Assembly (NCBI GenBank): GCA_913057245.1
Contig: CAJXNH010000029.1
Coordinates: 1 to 42,712, forward strand
DNA: 42,712 bases
Direction: 5' to 3'
DNA from: an uncultured Phaeodactylibacter sp.
GTDB taxonomy: Bacteria; Bacteroidota; Bacteroidia; Chitinophagales; Saprospiraceae
Positions 1 through 7,311 of this stretch are shown in pieces. The notes beneath the pieces are model-generated. The model was not told where the DNA came from and searched no databases. It saw nothing but the letters and a program-made list of their open reading frames with translations. Made by a program: the position numbers and the translations under genes. Position 1 is the stretch's first letter; each line of letters opens with the position of its first letter.

Positions 1-1515
1 GTTGGTACGCAAATCCTCATGACCCGAGGCGGCCCCTCTGGCATTTTCGTGGAAGAAGGCGAAAGCAATGTCATCTTAGCCAATACTATTGATTACGCCA
101 TTACTCCGGGACAAGCAAATAGCCGGGGCATAACGGCGATCAATCACCCTCACGGAGTCTATTGCTGCAACAGCACCGACGGCCATACAGTCGGACTGCG
201 CTTCAGAGGCAACAGCCCGGGCAGCATCCGGCAGAATGAGCTGAATACGCATGACATTGGGCTCCTTTGTGAAACCAATACGTTCATAGACGTGCAACTT
301 CATCCGGGTAATCAGTGGCTTGGGACTTATAGTGATGCCTCGGCTCGGCATGTGGGGTCGTTTTTTGATGTTTCTGCTTCGAGATATTTTGTACAGGGAA
401 GTCAAGGAAGTGTACTATATCCTAATGGTATTGATGTGCCTAATGCCATGATACAATGGTTTTTACCGGATGCAGGTCAAGCAGCTGACAGTTGCGCCGT
501 AGATGAAGGGTGTAGCTTATACGTAGGAGAAAAAGAAAAAACACGCCTGGACTCGCTATTACTGACGGGCGCGTTTGAAAGTGAGCCGGTCATGGATTGG
601 CGGGTGAAGCGCAGCCTATACCAAAAGGTAAAAGTATACCCGGGTTTGCTTACTGAACACCTCGAGTTGGATACCTTCCACAATGATCAGACCGGACAGA
701 CATTGGAGACTTTAGATAGCTTGGAGCGGGGGCATAACAGCATGTTTGCCCTCACCTTAGCCGAACAGGAAGCCTGGTCTGCCAATCAAGATAGTGTAAC
801 GATGTTGTACGCAGAGTTGGATGAGGTATACGAAGACTTGCACAATGCGACTACAGCCATGGACTCCGCTATTTTATTCGAAGCGTTCCGTGACCTTGAT
901 TCCCTACTGGGTGTCACAATGGCTACCCGCCGGGCGTGGGCCCTACAGTGGCAGGAAGCTTCTGTTTTGAATGCAATGGACCTCACTGGCTACGGGCAAG
1001 GCGCTTCCGATACACTCCTTGCTGCTGATTTGGAACTACAGGTCTATCAATTACTGCTCTCCAATGTGGCCCAAGGAGATTGGGTATTGGATAGCTTACA
1101 GTTGGATACGCTAAAGGGCATCGCCAACCAATGCCCTTATATTGGTGGCCCCGGAGTACTGCACGCCCGTGCGGTGCTATCTGCCTACCAATCTACAAGC
1201 TACAATGACAGCCTGCTTTGCAGTGTAAAACAGCTAATCGCTCAGCCGGGCAACACTACAATCCGCTCAGAGCAGGTTGCCAAATTAAAAGTATTCCCTA
1301 ATCCAGCCCAAGCGCAAGTGACTTTACAGTGGGCAGCTGATGCTAGACAGCTTCAGGTATACAGTGCCATGGGGCAGTTAATAACTCAGCATCGGTTAGA
1401 CGAAGGAGCGCGCATGTTCGAGTTGAGTTTAGAAAACTATACAAAAGGTTTATACTTTTTGGCTTTGCAGTTAAAGGATGGCAGCTCTTCTACCATTAAA
1501 TTGATCAAGCAGTAA
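1..1515 (+). CDS. T9SS type A sorting domain protein, beta-helix-like, 5' end outside the window
   Basis: The reading frame is open from base 1 (Val-Gly-Thr-Gln before the first Met at base 19), so this is the C-terminal 504 residues of a larger secreted protein. The first 110 residues (SRGITAINHPHGVYCCNS, then GLRFRGNSPGSIRQNEL) resemble coils of a right-handed parallel beta-helix, as in pectin-lyase-fold surface proteins. Residues about 150-420 are helical, with many LDSL-type heptads and no family I recognise. The last 75 residues, beginning LKVFPNPAQAQVTLQW and ending GLYFLALQLKDG...IKLIKQ, are a typical Por secretion C-terminal sorting domain. This predicts export through the type IX system and surface attachment or release. 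Terminator-like hairpin follows at once. The function of the cargo is unknown. Confidence 0.85.
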   Translation, partial: VGTQILMTRGGPSGIFVEEGESNVILANTIDYAITPGQANSRGITAINHPHGVYCCNSTDGHTVGLRFRGNSPGSIRQNELNTHDIGLLCETNTFIDVQLHPGNQWLGTYSDASARHVGSFFDVSASRYFVQGSQGSVLYPNGIDVPNAMIQWFLPDAGQAADSCAVDEGCSLYVGEKEKTRLDSLLLTGAFESEPVMDWRVKRSLYQKVKVYPGLLTEHLELDTFHNDQTGQTLETLDSLERGHNSMFALTLAEQEAWSANQDSVTMLYAELDEVYEDLHNATTAMDSAILFEAFRDLDSLLGVTMATRRAWALQWQEASVLNAMDLTGYGQGASDTLLAADLELQVYQLLLSNVAQGDWVLDSLQLDTLKGIANQCPYIGGPGVLHARAVLSAYQSTSYNDSLLCSVKQLIAQPGNTTIRSEQVAKLKVFPNPAQAQVTLQWAADARQLQVYSAMGQLITQHRLDEGARMFELSLENYTKGLYFLALQLKDGSSSTIKLIKQ

Positions 1516-1527
1516 CGTCTTTTTATA

Positions 1528-1559
1528 GCCTGGGGCACTGTTTTTAGCTGTGCCCCGGC
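1528..1559 (+). terminator. Rho-independent-like terminator after the first gene
   Basis: GCC-(T)-GGGGCAC at 1528-1538 pairs with GTGCCCCGGC at 1550-1559, giving 10 base pairs with a one-base bulge and an 11-nt loop. A T-rich tail (ttcttctctattt) follows. It starts 12 nt after the TAA of the upstream gene and separates it from the next T9SS gene. Confidence 0.75.
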
Positions 1560-1590
1560 TTCTTCTCTATTTATCCTAAACGTATATGTT

Positions 1591-3402
1591 ATGCTCATGA
1601 CAGAAAAACAGCATGGCTCAGTTACTTTCACAAGATGCTGGTTGTACAACGTCCTGATTGTTATTATAATAAGCACGCAGCTGCCCACGGCTGTGATATA
1701 CGCTCAAATGCATGATTACAACTGGATTTTAGGATATGGAGGCGGGCCGGGGACCCCTGTTAATGACTCTTTTGGGTTATCTATACTTTCTTTCAAGGAT
1801 GAAACACTGCATATTGCGTCAAATGAGGGAAAAGGTAGTATGTTTTTTGATGCGAATAATGTTAGTTATAGTGACAAGGGGGGGAGCTTCATCTGTTCTT
1901 TTAACGGGAAAGGGGTATATAATAAAGAACATGTATCAATGTTCAATGGAGACGAATGGTTCGATGGAGATTTTTCAGCTGGTTGGTTATACCCTCAATC
2001 GGGTTTGATACTGCCATTTCCAGAAGATTCCTCTCGAGCTGCATTAATCAACACACAGACCAATAGATATGAGATTGGCGGACAAATGATTGGGGTAGGT
2101 GAAAAAATTTACTCTTCTGAAATTGATCAGTCGGGTGCCGAAGGCTTAGGGGCTGTAGTGGTACGCAAAGAACTGCTTTTGAGCGACACCCTAGATATTG
2201 GTAAGCTTAGTGCCTGCCGCCACGCCAATGGAAGAGATTGGTGGATAATTATGCCGGAATTTGATAGTAACCGTTTTTACCGTTATTTGCTTACGCCTTC
2301 TGGCATTAGACTGGAAGGCATACAAGAAATTGGGGATGTGGTACCCTCTGGAGTTGGGCAAGCTTTTTTTTCTCCGGATGGAACTAAACACATTCGGTTC
2401 AACGGTATTAGTCTGGAGGATGGGGAATATACTACAATATATGATTTTAACCGCTGTACTGGCTTGCTCAGTGATTTCCGGCAATTTAATTATCCTGCCT
2501 ACGGGGTAGGCCCGGGTGCTGTTATTTCTAAAAATTCCCGCTACCTATATACAATGTCTTCTATTAATCTCTATCAATATGATCTCTGGACCGAAGACAT
2601 CGAATCCACTCGCACCTTGGTAGCGGAGTACGACGGCCATCTGGATTTTCTACCCACCACTTTCTTCCAGGGCCAGCTAGCCCCCGACGGCAAAATCTAT
2701 ATCGCTTCCAACAACGGTGTTACCAGCCTGCACGTCATCCACAACCCAGATGCCGACTGTCCGGACTGCCGCATCGAGCAGCACGGCATAGAGTTGCCCA
2801 CCTTCAATGCCTTTTCCATCCCCAACCAGCCCAATTACCGCCTGGGCCCCATAGACGGCAGCCCCTGCGACACCCTCGGCATCGACAATATTCCGCTGGC
2901 CCGCTGGCGCTACGAGCAGGATACGCTGGAGCCCTTCCTGGTGCAGTTCTACGACCTGAGCGACTACGAACCCGCCGAGTGGCTGTGGGACTTCGGTGAG
3001 GGTAGCACGAGCACGGATACGCTGCCGCAGCATACTTTCCCCGGCTACGGCACCTACGAGGTCTGCCTCACGGTGAGCAACGCCAATGGCAGCGGCACAC
3101 AATGCAAAGAGCTGGAATTCACCATGCCCAACAGCACGGCGGAAGAGGAGCAGGAAGCAATTGCTGCCACTGCTTTCCCCAACCCTTTCCGGGAGCGCTT
3201 CAGCCTCTCCCTACGCCCCGGCTGGCTACCGGTGGATGCCTGGCTGGAAGTGTATGATGCGGTGGGGCGGCAGGTGCACCGTCAGCCGCTGCGGGCTGGG
3301 GTGAATAGCGTGGAGCTGGCCGGGCAGGCAGGTGGAGTTTATGTTTGGCGGGTGGTGCAGAGCGGGCAGGTGCTGGGTGTGGGGAAAATCGTTAAATGGT
3401 GA
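1591..3402 (+). CDS. PKD domain-containing T9SS type A sorting domain protein
   Basis: 603 residues. The N-terminus has a hydrophobic stretch (WLYNVLIVIIISTQLPTAV, residues 18-36) that fits a signal peptide ending near YAQ. ATG at 1591 or 1597 could be the start. Residues 40-430 contain beta-propeller-like strands (GKIYIASNNGVTSLHVI) of the kind found before PKD domains in Bacteroidota surface proteins. A PKD domain lies at about 440-515 with the signature WLWDFGEGSTSTDTLPQHTF followed by YEVCLTVSNANG. A sorting domain (AFPNPFRERFSLSL to GVGKIVKW) occupies the last 75 residues. Export by the type IX system to the cell surface is expected. Base composition changes at about 2600, from AT-richer and repeat-poor to GC-rich, so the N-terminal half may have a different history. 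The ligand or substrate is not evident. Confidence 0.85.
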   Translation: MLMTEKQHGSVTFTRCWLYNVLIVIIISTQLPTAVIYAQMHDYNWILGYGGGPGTPVNDSFGLSILSFKDETLHIASNEGKGSMFFDANNVSYSDKGGSFICSFNGKGVYNKEHVSMFNGDEWFDGDFSAGWLYPQSGLILPFPEDSSRAALINTQTNRYEIGGQMIGVGEKIYSSEIDQSGAEGLGAVVVRKELLLSDTLDIGKLSACRHANGRDWWIIMPEFDSNRFYRYLLTPSGIRLEGIQEIGDVVPSGVGQAFFSPDGTKHIRFNGISLEDGEYTTIYDFNRCTGLLSDFRQFNYPAYGVGPGAVISKNSRYLYTMSSINLYQYDLWTEDIESTRTLVAEYDGHLDFLPTTFFQGQLAPDGKIYIASNNGVTSLHVIHNPDADCPDCRIEQHGIELPTFNAFSIPNQPNYRLGPIDGSPCDTLGIDNIPLARWRYEQDTLEPFLVQFYDLSDYEPAEWLWDFGEGSTSTDTLPQHTFPGYGTYEVCLTVSNANGSGTQCKELEFTMPNSTAEEEQEAIAATAFPNPFRERFSLSLRPGWLPVDAWLEVYDAVGRQVHRQPLRAGVNSVELAGQAGGVYVWRVVQSGQVLGVGKIVKW

Positions 3403-3497
3403 TGTGCTAAACAGGATTACAGGTGGTGCGTTTTCCATACCCCAGAGCAAAATACAAAGTAATCAGTGCCTTGGATGAGTAGATAACCAACCTTTTC

Positions 3498-4412
3498 GTG
3501 GTGCATACCAGTAAGGAAGAGTTAGCTGTTCAACCAATTTCCCAGCCTCGGGGTTATATCCTACAAAAATCTTACACATTGCCATCCACACCCACCTTCC
3601 AGCGGCTGCTAAGCCTGATCGACCCGCCGGCGCAGCATCACTTCATCACAGCCAATGGTATCCGCACCTCCTATCTGGAAGCCGGTGATGGGCCGGTGCT
3701 AGTCCTGTTGCACGGAGCCGGGGGCGGGGCTACAAGCTGGTACAAAATCATTGGCCCGCTGTCGCCCCACTTCCGGGTCATCGCTTTTGACAAGCCGGGC
3801 TACGGAGAGTCGGACAAACCCTGGGCGGACTACAGCAAGGCGTTTTATACCGATTGGCTGAAAGCGGCTTTGGATATACTGGGTATCAGCCGCTGCTACC
3901 TGGCAGGCAGCTCACAGGGCGGCTCGGTGAGCATCGCCTTTGCCCTGCGCTTTCCCGAATACATCAGTAAATTGATCCTCGTGGATACAGCAGGGATGAG
4001 CGATGAGTGGGACCGCCGCATTATCCCCCGGATGATCCTGTACCGGCTGTTCCCAACCCCGTTTTGGGGGCGTATGCTGGGTAGTAATGTGATGAAAGAT
4101 CCGTTCGTGGCGGATCCGGCCTGGCACCAATATTCTATGGAGGTCATCCGAAAGCCTGGTGGGCGCTATCCCTTTTTCCTGGGCCGGGGCAAAGCGGTAC
4201 AAACGTATTCAGATGAGGAGCTGAAAGCCGTACCAGTCCCCACCTTGATTATCTGGGGCGAGGACGAAGCGTTCTTTCCCGTTGCCCACGGAGAGCGGGC
4301 TGCCGCCCTGATTCCTGATAGTCAGCTGGTGGTATTACCGGGGGCGGGGCATTTGCCATGGATGGAGAAGCCATCGGAGTTTGTTGAGGCGGTAAAGTCG
4401 TTTTTAGATTAA
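3498..4412 (+). CDS. alpha/beta-fold hydrolase
   Basis: 304 residues from a GTG start; no ATG occurs before residue 170 and the upstream frame is closed by TAG at 3480, so GTG (or a TTG near residue 28) must be used. The fold is recognisable: oxyanion strand LLHGAGGGATSW (71-81), FDKPGYGESDKP (98-108), nucleophile elbow G-S-S-Q-G with Ser139, acid Asp in IIWGEDEAF and catalytic His in GAGHLPWMEKP. This is the MhpC-type hydrolase/esterase group, and the substrate cannot be told from sequence. No signal peptide is visible, so it is probably cytoplasmic. Its 3' end lies inside a region duplicated in the following intergenic spacer. It converges with the OmpA-like gene. Confidence 0.85.
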   Translation: MVHTSKEELAVQPISQPRGYILQKSYTLPSTPTFQRLLSLIDPPAQHHFITANGIRTSYLEAGDGPVLVLLHGAGGGATSWYKIIGPLSPHFRVIAFDKPGYGESDKPWADYSKAFYTDWLKAALDILGISRCYLAGSSQGGSVSIAFALRFPEYISKLILVDTAGMSDEWDRRIIPRMILYRLFPTPFWGRMLGSNVMKDPFVADPAWHQYSMEVIRKPGGRYPFFLGRGKAVQTYSDEELKAVPVPTLIIWGEDEAFFPVAHGERAAALIPDSQLVVLPGAGHLPWMEKPSEFVEAVKSFLD

Positions 4413-4542
4413 GCATTAGGCGGGTGTTTATTTCATCAGTCGCTCCGCTCGTGTCCCACAACCGCGTAATTCAAAATGTAGTAAGTCGTTTATGGTTTGA
4501 TTAGGCTGAACATTAGGCGGGTGTTTACCACAACCGCCTAAT
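4395..4542. repeat. Imperfect tandem duplication carrying hairpins between convergent genes
   Basis: The motif CATTAGGCGGGTGTTTA occurs at 4414-4430 and again at 4511-4527. Each copy is preceded by a GTAA(A)GTCGTTT segment (the first is the end of the hydrolase gene) and followed by CCACAACCGC(G/C)TAATT(C/T)AAAA. In the second copy the two arms are adjacent and form a hairpin. In the first copy about 25 nt (TTTCATCAGTCGCTCCGCTC...) separate them. The duplication therefore includes the last codons and stop of the upstream gene. Confidence 0.7.
4512..4542. terminator. Bidirectional terminator hairpin
   Basis: ATTAGGCGG (4512-4520) pairs perfectly with CCGCCTAAT (4534-4542). GTG/CAC extends the stem inward past an AA bulge around a TTTAC loop. 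It sits between two convergent genes, 14 nt from the stop of the OmpA-like gene. Flanking T-runs are weak. Confidence 0.6.
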
Positions 4543-4555
4543 TTAAAAGTGAAAT

Positions 4556-7084
4556 TTACTTCCGAAACCGAATCTCCACCCGCCGGTTCTGCGCCCGACC
4601 CTCAGCCGAGGCATTGTCCTCAAGAGGCTGCTCCAGGCCATAGCCGGTAGCTTCCACCTGAGCAGGGGCACAGCCTTGTTGTAACAGGTAAGCTCTAGCA
4701 GCATCAGCCCGCCGTTGCGAAAGAGCCTTATTGTATTCCGCTCCGCCCTGATTATCCGTGTGGCCGGCGATTTCTACCTTAAGATCGTAATCCTGTACGA
4801 GTTGGGCAAGCCGGTTGAGTTCGGGGTGGGAAGCGGGGTCAATCGTGTGGCTGTCGGTCTCGAAAAAGAGGTTCCTGAGGGGCAGGGACAGCCCGGCCTC
4901 CCGGGCTTCGGAAATACTAGGCACGGTGATATTTTCCTTTCTCTCCATTGTGCCCGTGGCATCCCGCAGATCAATATGGTTGCCGACAGGGTAGAGCCCT
5001 TCGCCGGTAACGGTATAGCTGTAGCGCTGCCCCACCGGCAGGGTGATAAAGTACTGTCCGGTCTGCGGGTCAGGGTGTACCCTGGCGACTTCTTCCCCGG
5101 TTTCGAGTTCATTGACGATGAGCAAGGCATCAGCTGGTGCACCGGACTGCCGGGTGAGGGTGCCGGTCACGGTGGCAACTGGTATGGGGCGGTGGGCTTC
5201 CGGTACGCCAATCTCATACAGTTCTTCTTTCCAACCGGGCTCAAAACCAGAGAAATAGGCCGTACGCCCATCCGTACTGATGCGGTATCCCCAGTCATAG
5301 CCGGGCCCATTGATGTCTTTGCCCAGATTGACAGGTGGGCTCCATTCCGTCCAGCCATCGCCAATCCGGCGGGTGACGAAGACATCGAGCTCCCCAAAGC
5401 CACCGTGGCCATCGGAGCTAAAGTAGAGGGTGCGCTGATCGGGATGAAGGAAAGGGCTGCGGTCTTCAAACGGGGTATTGAGGGTGGTACCCAGATTGAC
5501 GGGCGGCCCCCATAGCCCGTCGGCCTGACGGTAAGCGACAAATAAGTCGATGTTGTCCTCATTGCGTGCGCCAATGCAATCAATAGAGCGGGCAGCGAAA
5601 ATCACAGCTTCCCCATCAGCGGAAATGGCAGACATGCCCTGCCAGTCCGGGCGGCGGTCTTCCGGAAAGAAGGGCACCGAGGGCGACCACCCGTCAACGG
5701 TACGCTCGGTATACTCCACCACGCCACCATCGTACATCAGGAGGGTGCTGCCATCGGGGGAGATGTTGAGTGGCGCTTCGTGGCTGCTTTTGGTATTAAG
5801 GGCGGTGATAGGCTGCGGGTAATTCCAACCTATCGGATTGCGGTCGGCAAAGTAGATGTCTTCGTCCCCGTTGCGGTTTCGGCAAAAGTACATCCGCTGT
5901 CCATCGGCGCTGAGCACGGGGGCGTATTCCCCGTCAATGGAGTTGAGGGTATCGCCCAGGCTGCGGGGCGCAATGCCTTCGGAGGGCGCGCGGAGGATTT
6001 GCTGCAACTGCTGAATGCGCTCGTCTTTTTCCCCAAAGTAGCCGGCAAACTGTTCGACTTTGGCCAGGGCACGTTCCCAGTTTTGAGCTTCCACATCCCG
6101 GGCAATGTATTGCTGCAGGGCGAAGTAGGCTTTCTGGGTGGGCGCGCCAAGCTCAATGTAACGCTCAAAAGCATCCTTCCGGTCGTCCGTGAAGCCGAGG
6201 TCAAGATCGGGGGCCAGCTGAGCAACGGTAACGGCCCGTTTCAGGTTAAAGCTATCGGAATAGAACGGATAGCGGTTCTGGAACCCAATCAGGTCGCCCC
6301 AGTCGCCGGTGAAATAGTGGTACAGGTAGATGACCCGCACGGTTTGGGGCAGGTCGCGGTGGTCGGCCTCTCGGAGGATGTTTTCGGTTTTTGTAATCAG
6401 CGGGAATTCCGAAAGTGCCCGGCTGATGGGGGCATCGAGCAGGGGAGCGGCATCGGGGAAATCGCGGAGCAACCGGAAGAGGTCATTGAGGTTGGTACTG
6501 TCCTTAGTGGTGAAGAAGGCCTCAAATACGGCGCGTTCCAGCTGAGGCTGCAGGGACGGCAGGTATTCTTTGAGCTGGGGGGCGAAGGTTTCTGCAAATG
6601 CCTTCAGGCTATCGTACTGACTCTCACTCTGCAGTTCCCTGAAGCGGAGTTCCAAAAAGTACTTCGTACCCTCTGTGCGCAGCTCGTGGGAGAGGCGACC
6701 ATAGTTATCGAGGTAATAGGCGACCCCTGCGCTGCTGCCATTGGCCTGATAATACTTTAGGCCCTCTTCCCGTATGTCCTGCTTCAACTGATTGACCTGC
6801 TGCTCATCGTACCCTAGTTGCCCGGCTTTGCGGAGTTCCCGGTTGTTAAGCTTGCGGTACTGCCGTTGCCCTTCCCGCAGGTAATGATAGGCGGAGTCGG
6901 GCTGATAGCAGGGGCAGTCCGGGCTAAGGTGCTGCCGGGCGAGCTGAATGTAGGCCCAGGCCCTTTCTTCCGGCGCGGTATCTGTTGCAGACAACTGTTG
7001 TTGTAGGTCTTCGGTTTCGGGCAGGCCGGATTGGGCAAAGGCCAGAATGGGCAATATCAAAAGGATCAGGGCAGTTAGTCGCAT
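4556..7084 (-). CDS. OmpA family protein with PD40 beta-propeller and CRD-like domain (PorE-like architecture)
   Basis: 842 residues from ATG at 7084, chosen because it gives a clean signal peptide (MRLTALILLILPILAFAQ); the frame is open further upstream without such a signal. Residues 20-370 are helical and may hold TPR-like repeats. Residues 370-620 carry WD40-like PD40 strands (APVLSADGQRMYFCRNRNG, PLNISPDGSTLLMYDG, PFLHPDQRTLYFSSDGHGG, RISTDGRTAYFSGF). A carboxypeptidase-regulatory-like beta-sandwich follows (ATVTGTLTRQSGAP...). An OmpA C-terminal domain (FFETDSHTI, then AGHTDNQGGAEYNKALSQRR) with the Asp and Arg used to bind peptidoglycan ends the protein. Propeller-CRD-OmpA is the order described for the T9SS component PorE, and the sorting-domain cargos nearby fit. 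Related OmpA/PD40 proteins have other roles, so a T9SS role is inference. Confidence 0.85.
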   Translation of the reverse strand: MRLTALILLILPILAFAQSGLPETEDLQQQLSATDTAPEERAWAYIQLARQHLSPDCPCYQPDSAYHYLREGQRQYRKLNNRELRKAGQLGYDEQQVNQLKQDIREEGLKYYQANGSSAGVAYYLDNYGRLSHELRTEGTKYFLELRFRELQSESQYDSLKAFAETFAPQLKEYLPSLQPQLERAVFEAFFTTKDSTNLNDLFRLLRDFPDAAPLLDAPISRALSEFPLITKTENILREADHRDLPQTVRVIYLYHYFTGDWGDLIGFQNRYPFYSDSFNLKRAVTVAQLAPDLDLGFTDDRKDAFERYIELGAPTQKAYFALQQYIARDVEAQNWERALAKVEQFAGYFGEKDERIQQLQQILRAPSEGIAPRSLGDTLNSIDGEYAPVLSADGQRMYFCRNRNGDEDIYFADRNPIGWNYPQPITALNTKSSHEAPLNISPDGSTLLMYDGGVVEYTERTVDGWSPSVPFFPEDRRPDWQGMSAISADGEAVIFAARSIDCIGARNEDNIDLFVAYRQADGLWGPPVNLGTTLNTPFEDRSPFLHPDQRTLYFSSDGHGGFGELDVFVTRRIGDGWTEWSPPVNLGKDINGPGYDWGYRISTDGRTAYFSGFEPGWKEELYEIGVPEAHRPIPVATVTGTLTRQSGAPADALLIVNELETGEEVARVHPDPQTGQYFITLPVGQRYSYTVTGEGLYPVGNHIDLRDATGTMERKENITVPSISEAREAGLSLPLRNLFFETDSHTIDPASHPELNRLAQLVQDYDLKVEIAGHTDNQGGAEYNKALSQRRADAARAYLLQQGCAPAQVEATGYGLEQPLEDNASAEGRAQNRRVEIRFRK

Positions 7085-7130
7085 GTAAGGCAAGTCTTGC
7101 TGATAGAATAGTTCTATTATACTGACGATT

Positions 7131-7210
7131 AAGTGGTTTGCCACAGCAAACCTACTCAATGTCAGCATTTACGCTGGGAAGTGGCTTGCTCCGATGTCGC
7201 AAACCACTTC
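7131..7210. promoter_or_regulatory. Nested inverted repeats in a divergent promoter region
   Basis: AAGTGGTTTGC (7131-7141) and GCAAACCACTT (7199-7209) are perfect 11-bp inverted repeats. Between them lie GCAAAC (7146-7151), which can pair with GTTTGC at 7136-7141 across a 4-nt loop, and GAAGTGGCTTGC (7178-7189), which pairs with GCAAACCACTTC (7199-7210) with one mismatch. These alternative pairings lie between the divergent OmpA-like and transporter genes. They could be operators for one dimeric regulator or mutually exclusive leader hairpins. Confidence 0.5.
7147..7154 (-). promoter_or_regulatory. Candidate -7 box for the OmpA-like gene
   Basis: On the minus strand the bases read TAGGTTTG, a full match to the Bacteroidota TAnnTTTG box. 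It lies 63 nt upstream of the ATG at 7084 and inside the inverted-repeat cluster. No clear TTG -33 element was found at 19-21 nt spacing. Confidence 0.35.
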
Positions 7211-7311
7211 GTATTGCGTATAATAAACGCTTTTCAGCCCTTTTTACTTTCTCCGTGGCCGAAATATTACGGATTTTCCCGGAAGGCGCAGATTTCTTAC
7301 CTTCGGCAACA

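Noticed and set aside
5780..6760. A 326-codon plus-strand open frame inside the OmpA-like gene
   Set aside because: It lies wholly antisense to a gene with clear PD40 and OmpA domains, has no family motif, and arises from GC-rich codon bias.
7138..7311. N-terminal extension of 58 codons on the transporter frame
   Set aside because: It has no homology to SLC12 starts, overlaps the inverted-repeat promoter region, and MSRQKKFRAFDGVF is the family start.
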